Origin: an uncultured Acetatifactor sp.
GTDB taxonomy: Bacteria > Bacillota > Clostridia > Lachnospirales > Lachnospiraceae
Assembly: GCA_949840885.1 (NCBI GenBank)
Contig: CATKYJ010000029.1
Span: 1 to 57,981, forward strand
Reading direction: 5' to 3'
Length of the DNA stretch: 57,981 bases
Part shown: one piece after another, positions 25,268 to 34,233 of the stretch
How positions within the stretch are numbered: position 1 is the first letter of the stretch
How the letters are laid out: each line of letters opens with the position of its first letter
Program-made: the position numbers and the translations under genes
Notes under the pieces: model-generated
Databases searched by the model: none
Told to the model about the DNA's origin: nothing
What the model saw: only the letters and a program-made list of their open reading frames with translations

Positions 25268-26716
25268 TTATCGTTTCAGATTAGTTAATTCTTCCAGAAG
25301 CGTATCCGATACCGTTATGATACGGCTGTTGGCCTGGAAGCCACGCTGGGTGGTGATCATCTCCGTAAATTCCGAAGACAAATCCACATTGCTCATCTCC
25401 AGCTGGCCCGTAGACATATAGCCGCCGTCCGCCGTGATGTCCACGCCGATACCGTCGAAAGCACCGGAGTTCAGGGTAGCAGAATACAGGTTATCCGCCT
25501 GCTTCTCCAGACCCGACGCATTGGGGAACTTGGCGGTGGCAATCTGGCCAAGGAGCTTGGTCATGCCGTTGTCGTAGCTGGCGTAGATCTCGCCGTTCTG
25601 CTGGATGGCTACACCGATCATTGCGCCTACCCGACGGCCGGAGCCGGTGTTATACTGGTCGTCCTTGCCGTTGGTAGCTCCCGCGGTGGATGTGCCCTTG
25701 TTGTCAAATGTGGTCAACTGGGACAGATCCATGTTGATATTGCGGAAGTTGCCTATGGGATTAGGAGGGTTATTATTATCTACACCACTAATCTGGGCAA
25801 AATTCAGAGTGATCTGCATTTGTTCCAAATCCTGAATTGTATTGTTGCCGTCTACAAGTTCTTTAATCTTACCGGTTTTCTGGTCAAATGTAATCGTTTT
25901 GTCTGCCATTAAGGTATCCATTAACGCCTCATAGTCAGCATCGTTTTTCCCCGCAGGCACTTTCTTCCCTGTGGAATCCTGAATTTCAGTAAGCGACATT
26001 GTATACTTATATTTATCTGCCGGCTTGTTGGCGCCAGGATCTCCCGGATCCTGCTTAAACGAGAATTTCGCCGTATAGCTATACCCAAGCGCATCGTAGA
26101 AACTCAGGTTCACCACCTTACCGCCCGTAGCCGACACATCCGTATCATTCATATCAATGATACCGGACATATAAGCCTCGCTGGTAGCCTCAGGCGGATA
26201 AGTCATATTGGCGGAACTCATGATGCGCAGCGCGGACACCGTGTCCTTTTTAATGCCTCTCACGTCTCCCGTCACAGGATCCGTATCCACCTGCCAGCCC
26301 ATGACATTGTAGCCGATGCTGGTCATGGCCAGGTTTCCCGCGCCGTCCACGTAGAAAGATCCGTCCCTGGTAAAATAGTTCTGGTTTCCGTCGCTGACCA
26401 CGAAGAAATTCTCTCCTGTGATCATGATGTCAAAGGGATTGCCCGTGGACTGGCTGGCACCCTGGGCCGTGATGTTGATATTGATGGCGCTGGTCTTAAC
26501 GCCCAGGCCGATCTGTCTTGCATTCACGCCGCCGGTGCCCGTGGCGGCATTGGCTCCGCTGGCCCTCTGGGTAGTCTGGCTCATCAATGACGCAAAGGTC
26601 ATGGAGCTGTATTTGTATGCGACCGTGTTTACGTTCGCAATGTTGTTACCGATAACATCCATTCTGGTCTGGTGGGTCTTAAGGCCCGACACACCAGCGA
26701 AAAGTGATCTCATCAT
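25268..26716 (-). CDS. flgE: Flagellar hook protein FlgE
   Basis: The 482-residue hook subunit. The N-terminal rod/hook signature SLFAGVSGLKTHQTRMDVIG is followed by NNIANVNTVAYK and an insertion-rich D1/D2 region. The C-terminal ELTNLKR helix and SNVDLSSEFTEMITTQRGFQ form the coiled-coil core. It is exported through the FlhA/FlhB gate; there is no signal peptide. AGGAGG lies upstream of two adjacent ATGs. Confidence 0.96.
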   Translation of the reverse strand: MMRSLFAGVSGLKTHQTRMDVIGNNIANVNTVAYKYSSMTFASLMSQTTQRASGANAATGTGGVNARQIGLGVKTSAININITAQGASQSTGNPFDIMITGENFFVVSDGNQNYFTRDGSFYVDGAGNLAMTSIGYNVMGWQVDTDPVTGDVRGIKKDTVSALRIMSSANMTYPPEATSEAYMSGIIDMNDTDVSATGGKVVNLSFYDALGYSYTAKFSFKQDPGDPGANKPADKYKYTMSLTEIQDSTGKKVPAGKNDADYEALMDTLMADKTITFDQKTGKIKELVDGNNTIQDLEQMQITLNFAQISGVDNNNPPNPIGNFRNINMDLSQLTTFDNKGTSTAGATNGKDDQYNTGSGRRVGAMIGVAIQQNGEIYASYDNGMTKLLGQIATAKFPNASGLEKQADNLYSATLNSGAFDGIGVDITADGGYMSTGQLEMSNVDLSSEFTEMITTQRGFQANSRIITVSDTLLEELTNLKR

Positions 26717-26809
26717 AGTGCTTGTTTCCTCCTAAAATCTAACTGCTGAATCCAACAAAGCGCGTCCCCCTCTGTCATTCGAAGAACTTGTGACCCCCGT
26801 AAGGTCCGG

Positions 26810-27208
26810 TCACATGATAACCGCCCCGTTGATATTCGTGAATATGTTTTCCTCTGTCTGCGTGCTGTCCATTGCAGTTACTACCGTCTGGTTCGGCACA
26901 TTCACAATGAATGCCAGTGAATCCACGATCACCAGCGAATCCCTGATGCCCTTTTGCTCCGCTTTCCTGGTGCCGGAGGCGAGCCGCTCTAACTGACTGT
27001 CATTCAGCTCAATGTTGCGGTCGGCCAGTCTCCCCATGGCATGCTTGGAAAACTTAAGGCTGTAGGCAGGGGCTTGCGCCTTTTGCTGCAGGACATCCTG
27101 AAAGTTCAGACCCTCCGTGGTCTCCCGAACCGATACCTTCTGCTTTTTCCCCAGGTACTGATCCGTCAGCTGCGCAATGGACATATAGCCATTGTTCTGA
27201 ATATCCAT
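26810..27208 (-). CDS. TIGR02530 family flagellar operon protein
   Basis: A 132-residue protein with LKFSKHAMGRLADRNIELND, RLASGTRKAEQKGIRDSLVIVDSLAFIVNVPNQTVVTAMD, the hallmark of the small family encoded between flgD and flgE in Firmicutes. The exact role is unknown; hook-assembly assistance is a guess from position. The AAAGGAG site is 9 bases before the ATG. Confidence 0.88.
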   Translation of the reverse strand: MDIQNNGYMSIAQLTDQYLGKKQKVSVRETTEGLNFQDVLQQKAQAPAYSLKFSKHAMGRLADRNIELNDSQLERLASGTRKAEQKGIRDSLVIVDSLAFIVNVPNQTVVTAMDSTQTEENIFTNINGAVIM

Positions 27209-27256
27209 CCCTGTATGCTCCTTTATTTTCGGCAGAACCTTTTGCTGCCCGGCTGC

Positions 27257-27994
27257 TTATGCTCCCTCAGCGCCTTCCGTGCCCTCTGTGCCTTCTGTTC
27301 CCTCGGTGCCCGGCTTCTCTTCCCCTTCGGAGCCGTCCGGATTCAGACCCGCGGCCTCGCGCACTTCCTTGAGCTTCTCGATATACTTCTTCAACTTCTC
27401 CACGTTCTCGCTCGTCAGGAAGCTCTTCTCATAAGCGGTCATCTCATTGTAAATCTTCTCCAGCTTGTCGATCTTTTCCGCATAGGACAGATCAATGCCG
27501 CCTACCACAGGAAGCTTATTCATCTCCACCACAAAGGCGTATGCCTTGTCAAAGGCGTTCTTGTAATCCAGATCCACCACGGTATCCAGATCGTCAAGTG
27601 CATAGAGAGACTCATCAATAGCGAGGTATGCCTTGTTGTTCTCGAACACCACATAGTCCACCTTGCCATATATCAGGTCGGGATCTCCCTTTGAATTGGT
27701 GGTCTTGATATAGACCTCCTTTCCTACCAAAGAGGTGGCTCTGGCCAGTTCCGAGGTGGCTGCCATGTTCTGCATCTGCTCTACCTGTGAGAACTGTGCA
27801 TACTGGGAAATGTACTCTGTGTTGGAGGTGGGCTCCAGTGGATCCTGATACTGCATCTGGGCTACCAGGAGCTGCAGGAATGCATCTTTGTCCATGCCGT
27901 TGTTGTCTGAGGACTTTGCCTTTTTCAAAGAGGCCTGGGAATCCGTCTCCAGGATCACGCCATCCTTTACGGGTGCCATCAATACACTGCTCAT
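27257..27994 (-). CDS. flgD: Hook-capping protein FlgD
   Basis: The 245-residue hook scaffold has the conserved segment MDKDAFLQLLVAQMQYQDPL and NTEYISQYAQFSQVEQMQNM. The C-terminus carries a Glu/Gly/Thr repeat tail (EEKPGTEGTEGTEGTEGAEGA) that looks disordered. It follows fliK by about 90 bases, which contain nothing beyond the ribosome binding site that I can identify. Confidence 0.94.
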   Translation of the reverse strand: MSSVLMAPVKDGVILETDSQASLKKAKSSDNNGMDKDAFLQLLVAQMQYQDPLEPTSNTEYISQYAQFSQVEQMQNMAATSELARATSLVGKEVYIKTTNSKGDPDLIYGKVDYVVFENNKAYLAIDESLYALDDLDTVVDLDYKNAFDKAYAFVVEMNKLPVVGGIDLSYAEKIDKLEKIYNEMTAYEKSFLTSENVEKLKKYIEKLKEVREAAGLNPDGSEGEEKPGTEGTEGTEGTEGAEGA

Positions 27995-28084
27995 CTGTCT
28001 TCTCCTTTCTCGTTCATTTTCTGCAGGCTCTCCGGAAGTCGTCTTTCTCCGGAATGCCTCATTTCCTGGCTTCTTCCAGGTTCG

Positions 28085-29479
28085 TTACGCGGTGTACTCC
28101 ACCGTGCTGCCCACAGCGGCCATTCTGCCCGCTGTCTGCTCTTCCTCTGCGCCATCCGTGTCTTCCATGGAAACAGCTCCGTCCAGACTGATTCTTCTGG
28201 CGCGGTTCTTTTTCTCCGGCTGTCCGTTCCTGCCGCGGCCCTGTTCGTCCAGATTCCTCTCGAACTCATGGGTCTGCACTGTGACTTCGATGGACTCCAC
28301 CCGAATGCCCTGCTCCTCGAACTGCTCTTTGAGCTGAATCATCTGGGTCTCCAGCGCCGCTTTCACTGCCTCGTTCTGGGCTATGAAGTTAGCCGTCACC
28401 ACGCCTGCCTTGGAAGCGAGCTGTATCTGCAGTGTCCCTAAGCTTGCGGGATGCAGCTGCATCTCCAGATTGTTGCTATCGGCGCTTAGCTGAAGCTTCA
28501 TGTAATCCAGGATCTGGTTCATGATGTTCTGGGTAGTCTCGCTCCAGGGACTCCCCTGAGCTGCGCCCTGTACCTGTGCCGCCTGAGGCTGGAACTGCTC
28601 TGCCCTGAGATTCTGTAAAAACAGATTGAGCTGTGGCTCTTTCTCTGCCTTGCCCTGGGAATGCCGCTCCTGCTTCCCTGCGTCCGCCTGACTCTGATCC
28701 TGTGTCTCCTGGCCTTTCTGCAAAGCTTCCTGAGCAGCGTCTGTGCCCACAACCATATCCGGCTGTGCGTCTGCGGGCTGTTCCTCCTGCCTTAAAAGCA
28801 CCGGGCCGTCCTGAGGCTGTACGGTAGGTACCGTTCCCTCTTCCACAGGCACATTGTCCAGCGGATTTTCCTGAAGCAGCGAAAGAAGCTTCTCCGGCTC
28901 TGTCCCCAGCGTCTGGGCGCTTTCCTGCAAATGTCCGTCAAGCTGATCCATCAGCATACGGTAGCTGTCATAGAGCTCTCCGTCCGTAACCAGCGCATAC
29001 AAATCCTCCGCACCGCCCAGCTTCAAAAGCAATGCGCTAAGCTTAGAGGCGTCCAGCACGTCCATCTGACCCATGTCCAGTTCCCCCATGGCTGCCTGAA
29101 GCTCCTCCAGGGTGATGCCGAACTCGTCTGCAATCTCCTGCATCAGCTTAAGTGCTGCGCTGCCAAGCACTTCCATGGCCTGTTCCTGCTCCTGTGCGGA
29201 AAGCTCTGCCGTCTCTCCTGCCTCTCCAGTCTCTTCCTGCACGACCTTTTCGTTCTTTGCCTTCAGGGACGAGCCTTTCTGAAGCTGCTCAGTGGAAACG
29301 TTTTGCTTTTTAGCCGTCTGCGCAGCACTGTCCGAAAAAGTGCTTCCTGCAGCGTTCTTGTTCATCTGGTCGTTCCAGATGTTCTGGAAATTAGCGGTTT
29401 TCACAGCATTTTTTCCCGCCTGTCCTACTGCCATGTTCGCAAACAGCGAACCGACTTCCTTTACAGCTGTACTTGTCAT
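28085..29479 (-). CDS. fliK: Hook-length control protein FliK
   Basis: A 464-residue protein with a long Gln/Ala/Glu-rich ruler region (about 1-320). The C-terminal FliK domain carries NLEMQLHPASLGTLQIQLAS, VTANFIAQNEAVKAALE and FEEQGIRVESIEVTV. FliK measures hook length and triggers the FlhB switch. AAAGGAGGG precedes the ATG. Confidence 0.93.
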   Translation of the reverse strand: MTSTAVKEVGSLFANMAVGQAGKNAVKTANFQNIWNDQMNKNAAGSTFSDSAAQTAKKQNVSTEQLQKGSSLKAKNEKVVQEETGEAGETAELSAQEQEQAMEVLGSAALKLMQEIADEFGITLEELQAAMGELDMGQMDVLDASKLSALLLKLGGAEDLYALVTDGELYDSYRMLMDQLDGHLQESAQTLGTEPEKLLSLLQENPLDNVPVEEGTVPTVQPQDGPVLLRQEEQPADAQPDMVVGTDAAQEALQKGQETQDQSQADAGKQERHSQGKAEKEPQLNLFLQNLRAEQFQPQAAQVQGAAQGSPWSETTQNIMNQILDYMKLQLSADSNNLEMQLHPASLGTLQIQLASKAGVVTANFIAQNEAVKAALETQMIQLKEQFEEQGIRVESIEVTVQTHEFERNLDEQGRGRNGQPEKKNRARRISLDGAVSMEDTDGAEEEQTAGRMAAVGSTVEYTA

Positions 29480-29522
29480 CCTTACCCTCCTTTCCTTTTT
29501 ATTTGGGATTTATATGAAATAC

Positions 29523-29596
29523 TTTGGTACTTTCGTACCAAAATAGAACCCCCGAATAGAAAATGTATCTTTCCTAATAATATCGGATGCCGATAT
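29523..29596. repeat. Two perfect inverted repeats between the motE-like gene and fliK
   Basis: TTTGGTAC-TTTC-GTACCAAA occupies 29523-29542 (GAAA tetraloop in the transcript) and ATATCGG-ATG-CCGATAT occupies 29580-29596. Neither is followed by a U-tract; both lie in the 124-base intergenic gap and should fold in the operon mRNA. Confidence 0.8.
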
Positions 29597-29603
29597 ATGT
29601 CCC

Positions 29604-30488
29604 TTAAGAGTCGGGATCCATCATTTTCGTAAGCTTTGCAGCCACCTCAGGATCCATGGCACCCATGATTTTCGCACGCTGATCCACAGCCATTGCGTTC
29701 AGGATCTTTGCCACAAGGCCCAGGTTATCGGTCATCTCCTCGAAGACAGCCGCCGCCTCCTTAGGTTTCATCTCGGAATAGGTCTTTGCAAAGTCCTGTA
29801 CCTTTTTGTCCGCCTCCAGCTGCGTAACTACCTGTCTGTAGACATATTCCCAGGAAGCCGGGTTCGCGGCCTCGTAAAACTTCTTGTACTCTTCCGGACC
29901 AGGCCCCTTTTCCGAATAGACCACTTCCTCCAGGAATTCGGTCTGAATGCGCTGGAACTCAGCCTGTTTCTCCTCAAATTCCTTCAGGCGCAGAACCTCT
30001 GACTTCAGTTCGTCCAGTTGGGTGTCCTTGTTCTTGGAAGCGGTCTGCTCCCGCTCCAGTTCCAGTTCCAGCTGCCTGATATAAGCCACGGCCTCGTCAA
30101 TGCTCTCATATCCCGCGTAGTTCTCGCCCTCTGTACTCTCGGAGGGGATGGATTTGGAGGGCAGGATCTTGTTGACCACCGGCACATCCTTTAAGATGGG
30201 AGCCAGCACGCTGCTTCCAAAACCGCCTACGTCCATCTTGATTACCACGCAGACAATGGCCAACCATAAAACAACGATCAGCAGAGTGGCGAAAAAGGTC
30301 ACAAGCCCATTGCCGCCGTCCTCGCCCAGAGCCTCCTCCTGCTTTGCTATCTCGGCCGCCCTCTTTTTGGCTTCCTTTTTCTGGGCTTTCTGCTCCTGTT
30401 TAAATTTCTTTTTCTCTTCTTTCAGCTTTGCTTTTTCGTCCGTCACCACTGTGGTATTGGCAGACGGGTTCACTTCCTTTGCCGCCAT
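29604..30488 (-). CDS. MotE/YlxF-like flagellar protein
   Basis: A 294-residue protein: charged Lys/Glu-rich N-terminus (1-48), one membrane helix (TFFATLLIVVLWLAIVCVVI), a coiled coil (about 130-185) and a C-terminal MgtE-N-like domain (AAAVFEEMTDNLGLVAKILNAM, AAKLTKMMDPDS). It corresponds to YlxF/MotE, the scaffold between FliJ and FliK genes in Firmicutes and Epsilonproteobacteria stators. It lies 13 bases after fliJ. Confidence 0.82.
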   Translation of the reverse strand: MAAKEVNPSANTTVVTDEKAKLKEEKKKFKQEQKAQKKEAKKRAAEIAKQEEALGEDGGNGLVTFFATLLIVVLWLAIVCVVIKMDVGGFGSSVLAPILKDVPVVNKILPSKSIPSESTEGENYAGYESIDEAVAYIRQLELELEREQTASKNKDTQLDELKSEVLRLKEFEEKQAEFQRIQTEFLEEVVYSEKGPGPEEYKKFYEAANPASWEYVYRQVVTQLEADKKVQDFAKTYSEMKPKEAAAVFEEMTDNLGLVAKILNAMAVDQRAKIMGAMDPEVAAKLTKMMDPDS

Positions 30489-30501
30489 ATTGTGATCTCT
30501 C

Positions 30502-30975
30502 CTAAACGGGTACGCTTAGCGCGTTCTCTTCCTTTCTGCGCTGGCCATAGGTATAACTGGTCAGCTGGTCTATCTCCTTGCTCTCCTGCCTCTTCTCCTC
30601 CATGAGAAAGGCCTCGAAAGCTTTCTCTTTCAATGTCTCGTGGGTCTTGCGCTCCATCCGCACTTCCGTAAGCTTCTCTCTGGCCCTCTCCAGCCTTTCC
30701 TGTGCCATATTCACATTGATGCGCTGCTTTTCTATGTAATCCTCCAGGCACCGGACGGCCATTTTGTTCTCATTGATCTCCCGAAGCTTCAGCGTACCGG
30801 ACAATAATTTCTTCCCCGCCTCCTCATAGCCGCTCTTCCTGTCGAAAAGAGCCTGCAGGCGCTGTTCCTCCTCATCCAGGGCTGCCCTGGCTGCAGAGAA
30901 TTCCTGCTTTGCCTGAGTCTCCATCTTCATCTTTATATTCAGAATACTCTGCATAGAGTATCGAAATCTCGCCAT
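30502..30975 (-). CDS. fliJ: Flagellar export coiled-coil protein FliJ
   Basis: A 157-residue, almost wholly helical protein: MARFRYSMQSILNIKMKMETQAKQEF..., with heptads throughout, matching FliJ. It fits inside the FliI hexamer and activates FlhA. It is positioned between fliI and the motE-like gene as in Bacillus. Confidence 0.88.
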   Translation of the reverse strand: MARFRYSMQSILNIKMKMETQAKQEFSAARAALDEEEQRLQALFDRKSGYEEAGKKLLSGTLKLREINENKMAVRCLEDYIEKQRINVNMAQERLERAREKLTEVRMERKTHETLKEKAFEAFLMEEKRQESKEIDQLTSYTYGQRRKEENALSVPV

Positions 30976-31023
30976 TTTCTTCCCTCCGCGGGCGTGTCGC
31001 CCTTATCGGGTCAAACACTAAGG

Positions 31024-32331
31024 TCAAAACAGCTTCTGAAGCATGTTTACGCTGTCCTCAAAGCTGAACTTCTCATCCACGTCCTGACAGAGGAAACGGT
31101 TCACCGCCTCAATCTTGGATATGGCATAGTCAATGGACGGATTGCTGCCGTTCTTGTATGCGCCGATATTGATCAGATCCTCCGCCTCATTGTAGGTGGC
31201 CAGGACATTCTTTAGTTTCCCTGCCGCCTGCTTGTGCTCTTTGGATGCGATCTGGGCCATGCACCTGGAAATGCTCTGCAGGATATCTATGGCGGGGTAA
31301 TGGTTTTTATGCCCCAGCTTCCTGTCCAGCATGATATGGCCGTCCAGAATGCTTCTGGCCGTGTCAGTGATGGGCTCGTTAAAATCGTCACCGTCCACCA
31401 GCACGGTATACAAGCCTGTAATAGAACCTCTGGCCGCGCATCCGGCCCGCTCCAATAGCTTTGGCATCTCCGAATACACGCTGGGAGGATACCCTCTTGT
31501 CACCGGCGGTTCACCGCTGGCCAGGCCGATCTCCCTCTGGGCCATGGAAAAACGGGTCAGGGAATCCATCATCAGAAGCACGTCTTTCCCCCTGTCCCGG
31601 AAATATTCCGCAATGGCTGTGGCGGTCTTGGCCGCCTTGTTCCTCTCAAGGGCCGGCCTGTCGGAGGTGGCCACCACCACTACCGAGCGCCGCATGCCCT
31701 CTTCTCCCAAATCCCGCTCTATGAATTCGCGCACCTCTCTGCCGCGCTCGCCGATGAGGGCGATGACATTGATGTCCGCTTTTGTATTTCGGGCAAACAT
31801 TCCCATCAGCGTGGACTTCCCTACGCCGGAGCCGGCGAATATGCCGATGCGCTGTCCCTTTCCCACCGTAATCAGCCCGTCCACGGCTTTCACGCCCAGG
31901 GGCAGCACGGAATCTATGATCTTCCTGCTCATAGGATCCGGAGGCGCAGCCTCCACCAGGTACGGTACGCCGTCGATCCGTGTACCGTCCACCGGAACCC
32001 CCAGTCCGTTCAGGGTCTTTCCAAGCACAGCCTCGCTGACCGGCACCCGCAGGGGATTGTCCGTGTTCTCCACGATACAGCCAAGGCCGATGCCGTCCAC
32101 GCTGTCATAGGGCATCAGCAGGGTCTTCCTGTCCTTGAAGCCTACCACCTCTGCCAGAATCGGCTTCTCGCCGCCCTCCGGCATGATCTCACAGATATCT
32201 CCCAGCCTGGCGTCAGGTCCGGCAGACTCAATGGTCAGGCCCACCACATTGACGACCTTTCCCTTCCTCTTATAAAAGACCTCTTCGGACAATCTGGCAT
32301 ATTTTGCGAAGTCCACAGTAACCTGTCGCAA
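31024..32331 (-). CDS. fliI: Flagellar export ATPase FliI
   Basis: The 435-residue F1-beta-like ATPase has Walker A GSGVGKST at 167-174, IGERGREVREF, the Walker B region DVLLMMDSLTRF and the family signature ARGSITGLYTVLVDGDDF. It energises loading of export substrates with FliH and FliJ. The start is a TTG at 32331, 9 bases after GGAGG, immediately beyond the fliH stop; no ATG or GTG fits. Confidence 0.97.
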   Translation of the reverse strand: MRQVTVDFAKYARLSEEVFYKRKGKVVNVVGLTIESAGPDARLGDICEIMPEGGEKPILAEVVGFKDRKTLLMPYDSVDGIGLGCIVENTDNPLRVPVSEAVLGKTLNGLGVPVDGTRIDGVPYLVEAAPPDPMSRKIIDSVLPLGVKAVDGLITVGKGQRIGIFAGSGVGKSTLMGMFARNTKADINVIALIGERGREVREFIERDLGEEGMRRSVVVVATSDRPALERNKAAKTATAIAEYFRDRGKDVLLMMDSLTRFSMAQREIGLASGEPPVTRGYPPSVYSEMPKLLERAGCAARGSITGLYTVLVDGDDFNEPITDTARSILDGHIMLDRKLGHKNHYPAIDILQSISRCMAQIASKEHKQAAGKLKNVLATYNEAEDLINIGAYKNGSNPSIDYAISKIEAVNRFLCQDVDEKFSFEDSVNMLQKLF

Positions 32332-32335
32332 AGAA

Positions 32336-33184
32336 TCAATCCTCCCTAAAGGCCAGCAACATCAGCCTCTTTTTTAATTCTGACAACTGAGAGCCCAGCC
32401 CGCAGTCAAAAATACCGTTCTCCGTCTCAATCATACACTCGTTCCTGTCAACGGCCCCATCCTCCACCACGTCCACCGTGGTGCCCTCCGACACGGCCCC
32501 GGCAAGAATCTGCTTCTTCTGCATATTGACATATGCGTAGTCCTCTTTGGACACATGGATGATAAAACTCTTGCTTCCGTCCAGCTTGTGCAGCACATCG
32601 GAAATCAGGCTCGTCAATATCTCCCGATAGGAGGACAACTCTACATGAAAAACATGTTCGTAGATGCCCGTGATAGCCTCTACAAGGTTTGGCTCCAGCA
32701 TGTCTATCTGCTGCTGATACTCTTCCTCCAGTGCCCGGTTCTTCTCCAGATATTCCTGTTCCATGGCGCCCTCGTGGGCCTGGGCCCTGCTCATGCCCTC
32801 CATGTACCCCTGCTGCTTTGCCTGTTCTAAGACCTGCAGCTTCTCGGCCTGGGCCTGGGCCCTGGCCTCCTCTAAGATACGCTCTGCCTCCGCCTGAGCC
32901 TGGGTGCGCATCTGCTCTGCCTCTGCTTTGGCCTGCTCCAGAAATTCCTTTGCCTCATCCTGAGCCTTGATCACGTTTCCCGTGGCGTCATCAGACACCT
33001 CTATCACATCCGCCACGGCAAGCCCAGACACAAAGCCTCCCCCGGAATCTCCCTGTCCTCTGCCCAGGGCTTCCAGGCGCCTGCGAACCCGGTCATTGTT
33101 GTCGATGACAAGCTTTTCCTTATCCTCAGGCAATGTCATAAAAAACTGTTTTACCAGATTACTACTAGACAACGATTTCGTCAC
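32336..33184 (-). CDS. fliH: Flagellar export ATPase regulator FliH
   Basis: A 282-residue protein with a central Ala/Glu/Gln coiled coil (FLEQAKAEAEQMRTQAQAEAE...) and the FliH/YscL C-terminal region (EITGIYEHVFHVEL-like segment near 190, ending GIFDCGLGSQLSELKKRL). It links FliI to the C-ring. The start lies in the end of fliG: GTG at 33184 abuts the GGAG box, so the TTG at 33172 (11 bases from GGAGG) is also possible. Confidence 0.9.
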   Translation of the reverse strand: MTKSLSSSNLVKQFFMTLPEDKEKLVIDNNDRVRRRLEALGRGQGDSGGGFVSGLAVADVIEVSDDATGNVIKAQDEAKEFLEQAKAEAEQMRTQAQAEAERILEEARAQAQAEKLQVLEQAKQQGYMEGMSRAQAHEGAMEQEYLEKNRALEEEYQQQIDMLEPNLVEAITGIYEHVFHVELSSYREILTSLISDVLHKLDGSKSFIIHVSKEDYAYVNMQKKQILAGAVSEGTTVDVVEDGAVDRNECMIETENGIFDCGLGSQLSELKKRLMLLAFRED

Positions 33185-34187
33185 CTCCGCCTCTGGATAT
33201 CACAATCTCGCCGGCATCCTCCAGCTTTCTGATGACATTGACGATCTTCTGCTGGGCTTCCTCCACGTCTTTCATACGCACAGGACCCATGAAATCCATA
33301 TCCTCCTTGATCATGACAGCCAGACGCTTGGACATGTTGTTGAAGATTGCGTCCTTGACTTCGTCCTTGGTGCTCTTCATGGCCATAGTCAGATCATTGT
33401 TCTCCACATCACGCAGCACACGCTGGATGGCTCTGTCGTCCAGAAGCAATATGTCCTCGAAGACGAACATCTTCTTGCGGATTTCCTCCGCCAGTTCCGG
33501 CTCCTCCACTTCCAGAGTCTCCATGATATGGCGCTCCGTGCCGCGATCCACCGTATTCAGGATCTCCACCACAGCGTCCACGCCGCCGATGATAGTGTAG
33601 TCCTGGTTCACCAGGCTTGCCAGCTTGGATTCCAGCACCTTTTCCACCTCCTTGATGATGTCCGGGCTGGTGCGGTCCATAGCAGCGATACGCCTGGCCA
33701 CGTCCGCCTGTCTCTCAGGAGGCAGCGCCGACATCACCAAAGCCGCTTGGTTCGGCGACAGATAGGACAGGATCAAAGCAATGGTCTGGGGATGCTCATC
33801 CTGGATAAAGTTGATCAGCTGGGTGGCGTCTGTCTTTCTCACGAATTCGAAAGGCTTCACCTGCAGGGACGCCGTGAGCTTGCCAATGACATCCATGGCC
33901 TTGTCGGCTCCCAGGGCTTTCTCCAACAGATCCTTTGCATAACCGATACCGCCCTCTGCTATGTACTGCTGGGCCAGGCACAGTTCGTAGAACTCCGTGA
34001 TAACTGCTTCCTTTACCTGGGGGGTGACGCTTCTGATATTGGCGATCTCCAGCGTCATCTCCTCGATCTCTTCCTCTTTTAAATGCTTGAAAATACCGGC
34101 AGAGCGCTCCGGCCCCAGGGAAATCAGCAGGATTGCCGCTCGCTGTACCCCTCTGATCCCCATTTCGCTTGTCGCACTATTTGGCAT
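33165..34187 (-). CDS. fliG: Flagellar motor switch protein FliG
   Basis: The 340-residue FliG has an N-terminal domain binding FliF (RAAILLISLGPERSAGIFKHL), a middle domain with EHPQTIALILSYL, and the C-terminal torque helix KRLAVMIKEDMDFMGPVRMK with its charged residues. It meets MotA loops. The start is ATG 34187 (MPNSATSEMGIRG), preceded by AGAGGTG; the longer frame opens at a TTG without a ribosome binding site. Confidence 0.96.
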   Translation of the reverse strand: MPNSATSEMGIRGVQRAAILLISLGPERSAGIFKHLKEEEIEEMTLEIANIRSVTPQVKEAVITEFYELCLAQQYIAEGGIGYAKDLLEKALGADKAMDVIGKLTASLQVKPFEFVRKTDATQLINFIQDEHPQTIALILSYLSPNQAALVMSALPPERQADVARRIAAMDRTSPDIIKEVEKVLESKLASLVNQDYTIIGGVDAVVEILNTVDRGTERHIMETLEVEEPELAEEIRKKMFVFEDILLLDDRAIQRVLRDVENNDLTMAMKSTKDEVKDAIFNNMSKRLAVMIKEDMDFMGPVRMKDVEEAQQKIVNVIRKLEDAGEIVISRGGGDEIVV

Positions 34188-34233
34188 ACTTTCACCTCTC
34201 AATGAAACTTTCCATCGAAACTTTCCGTCAAAA

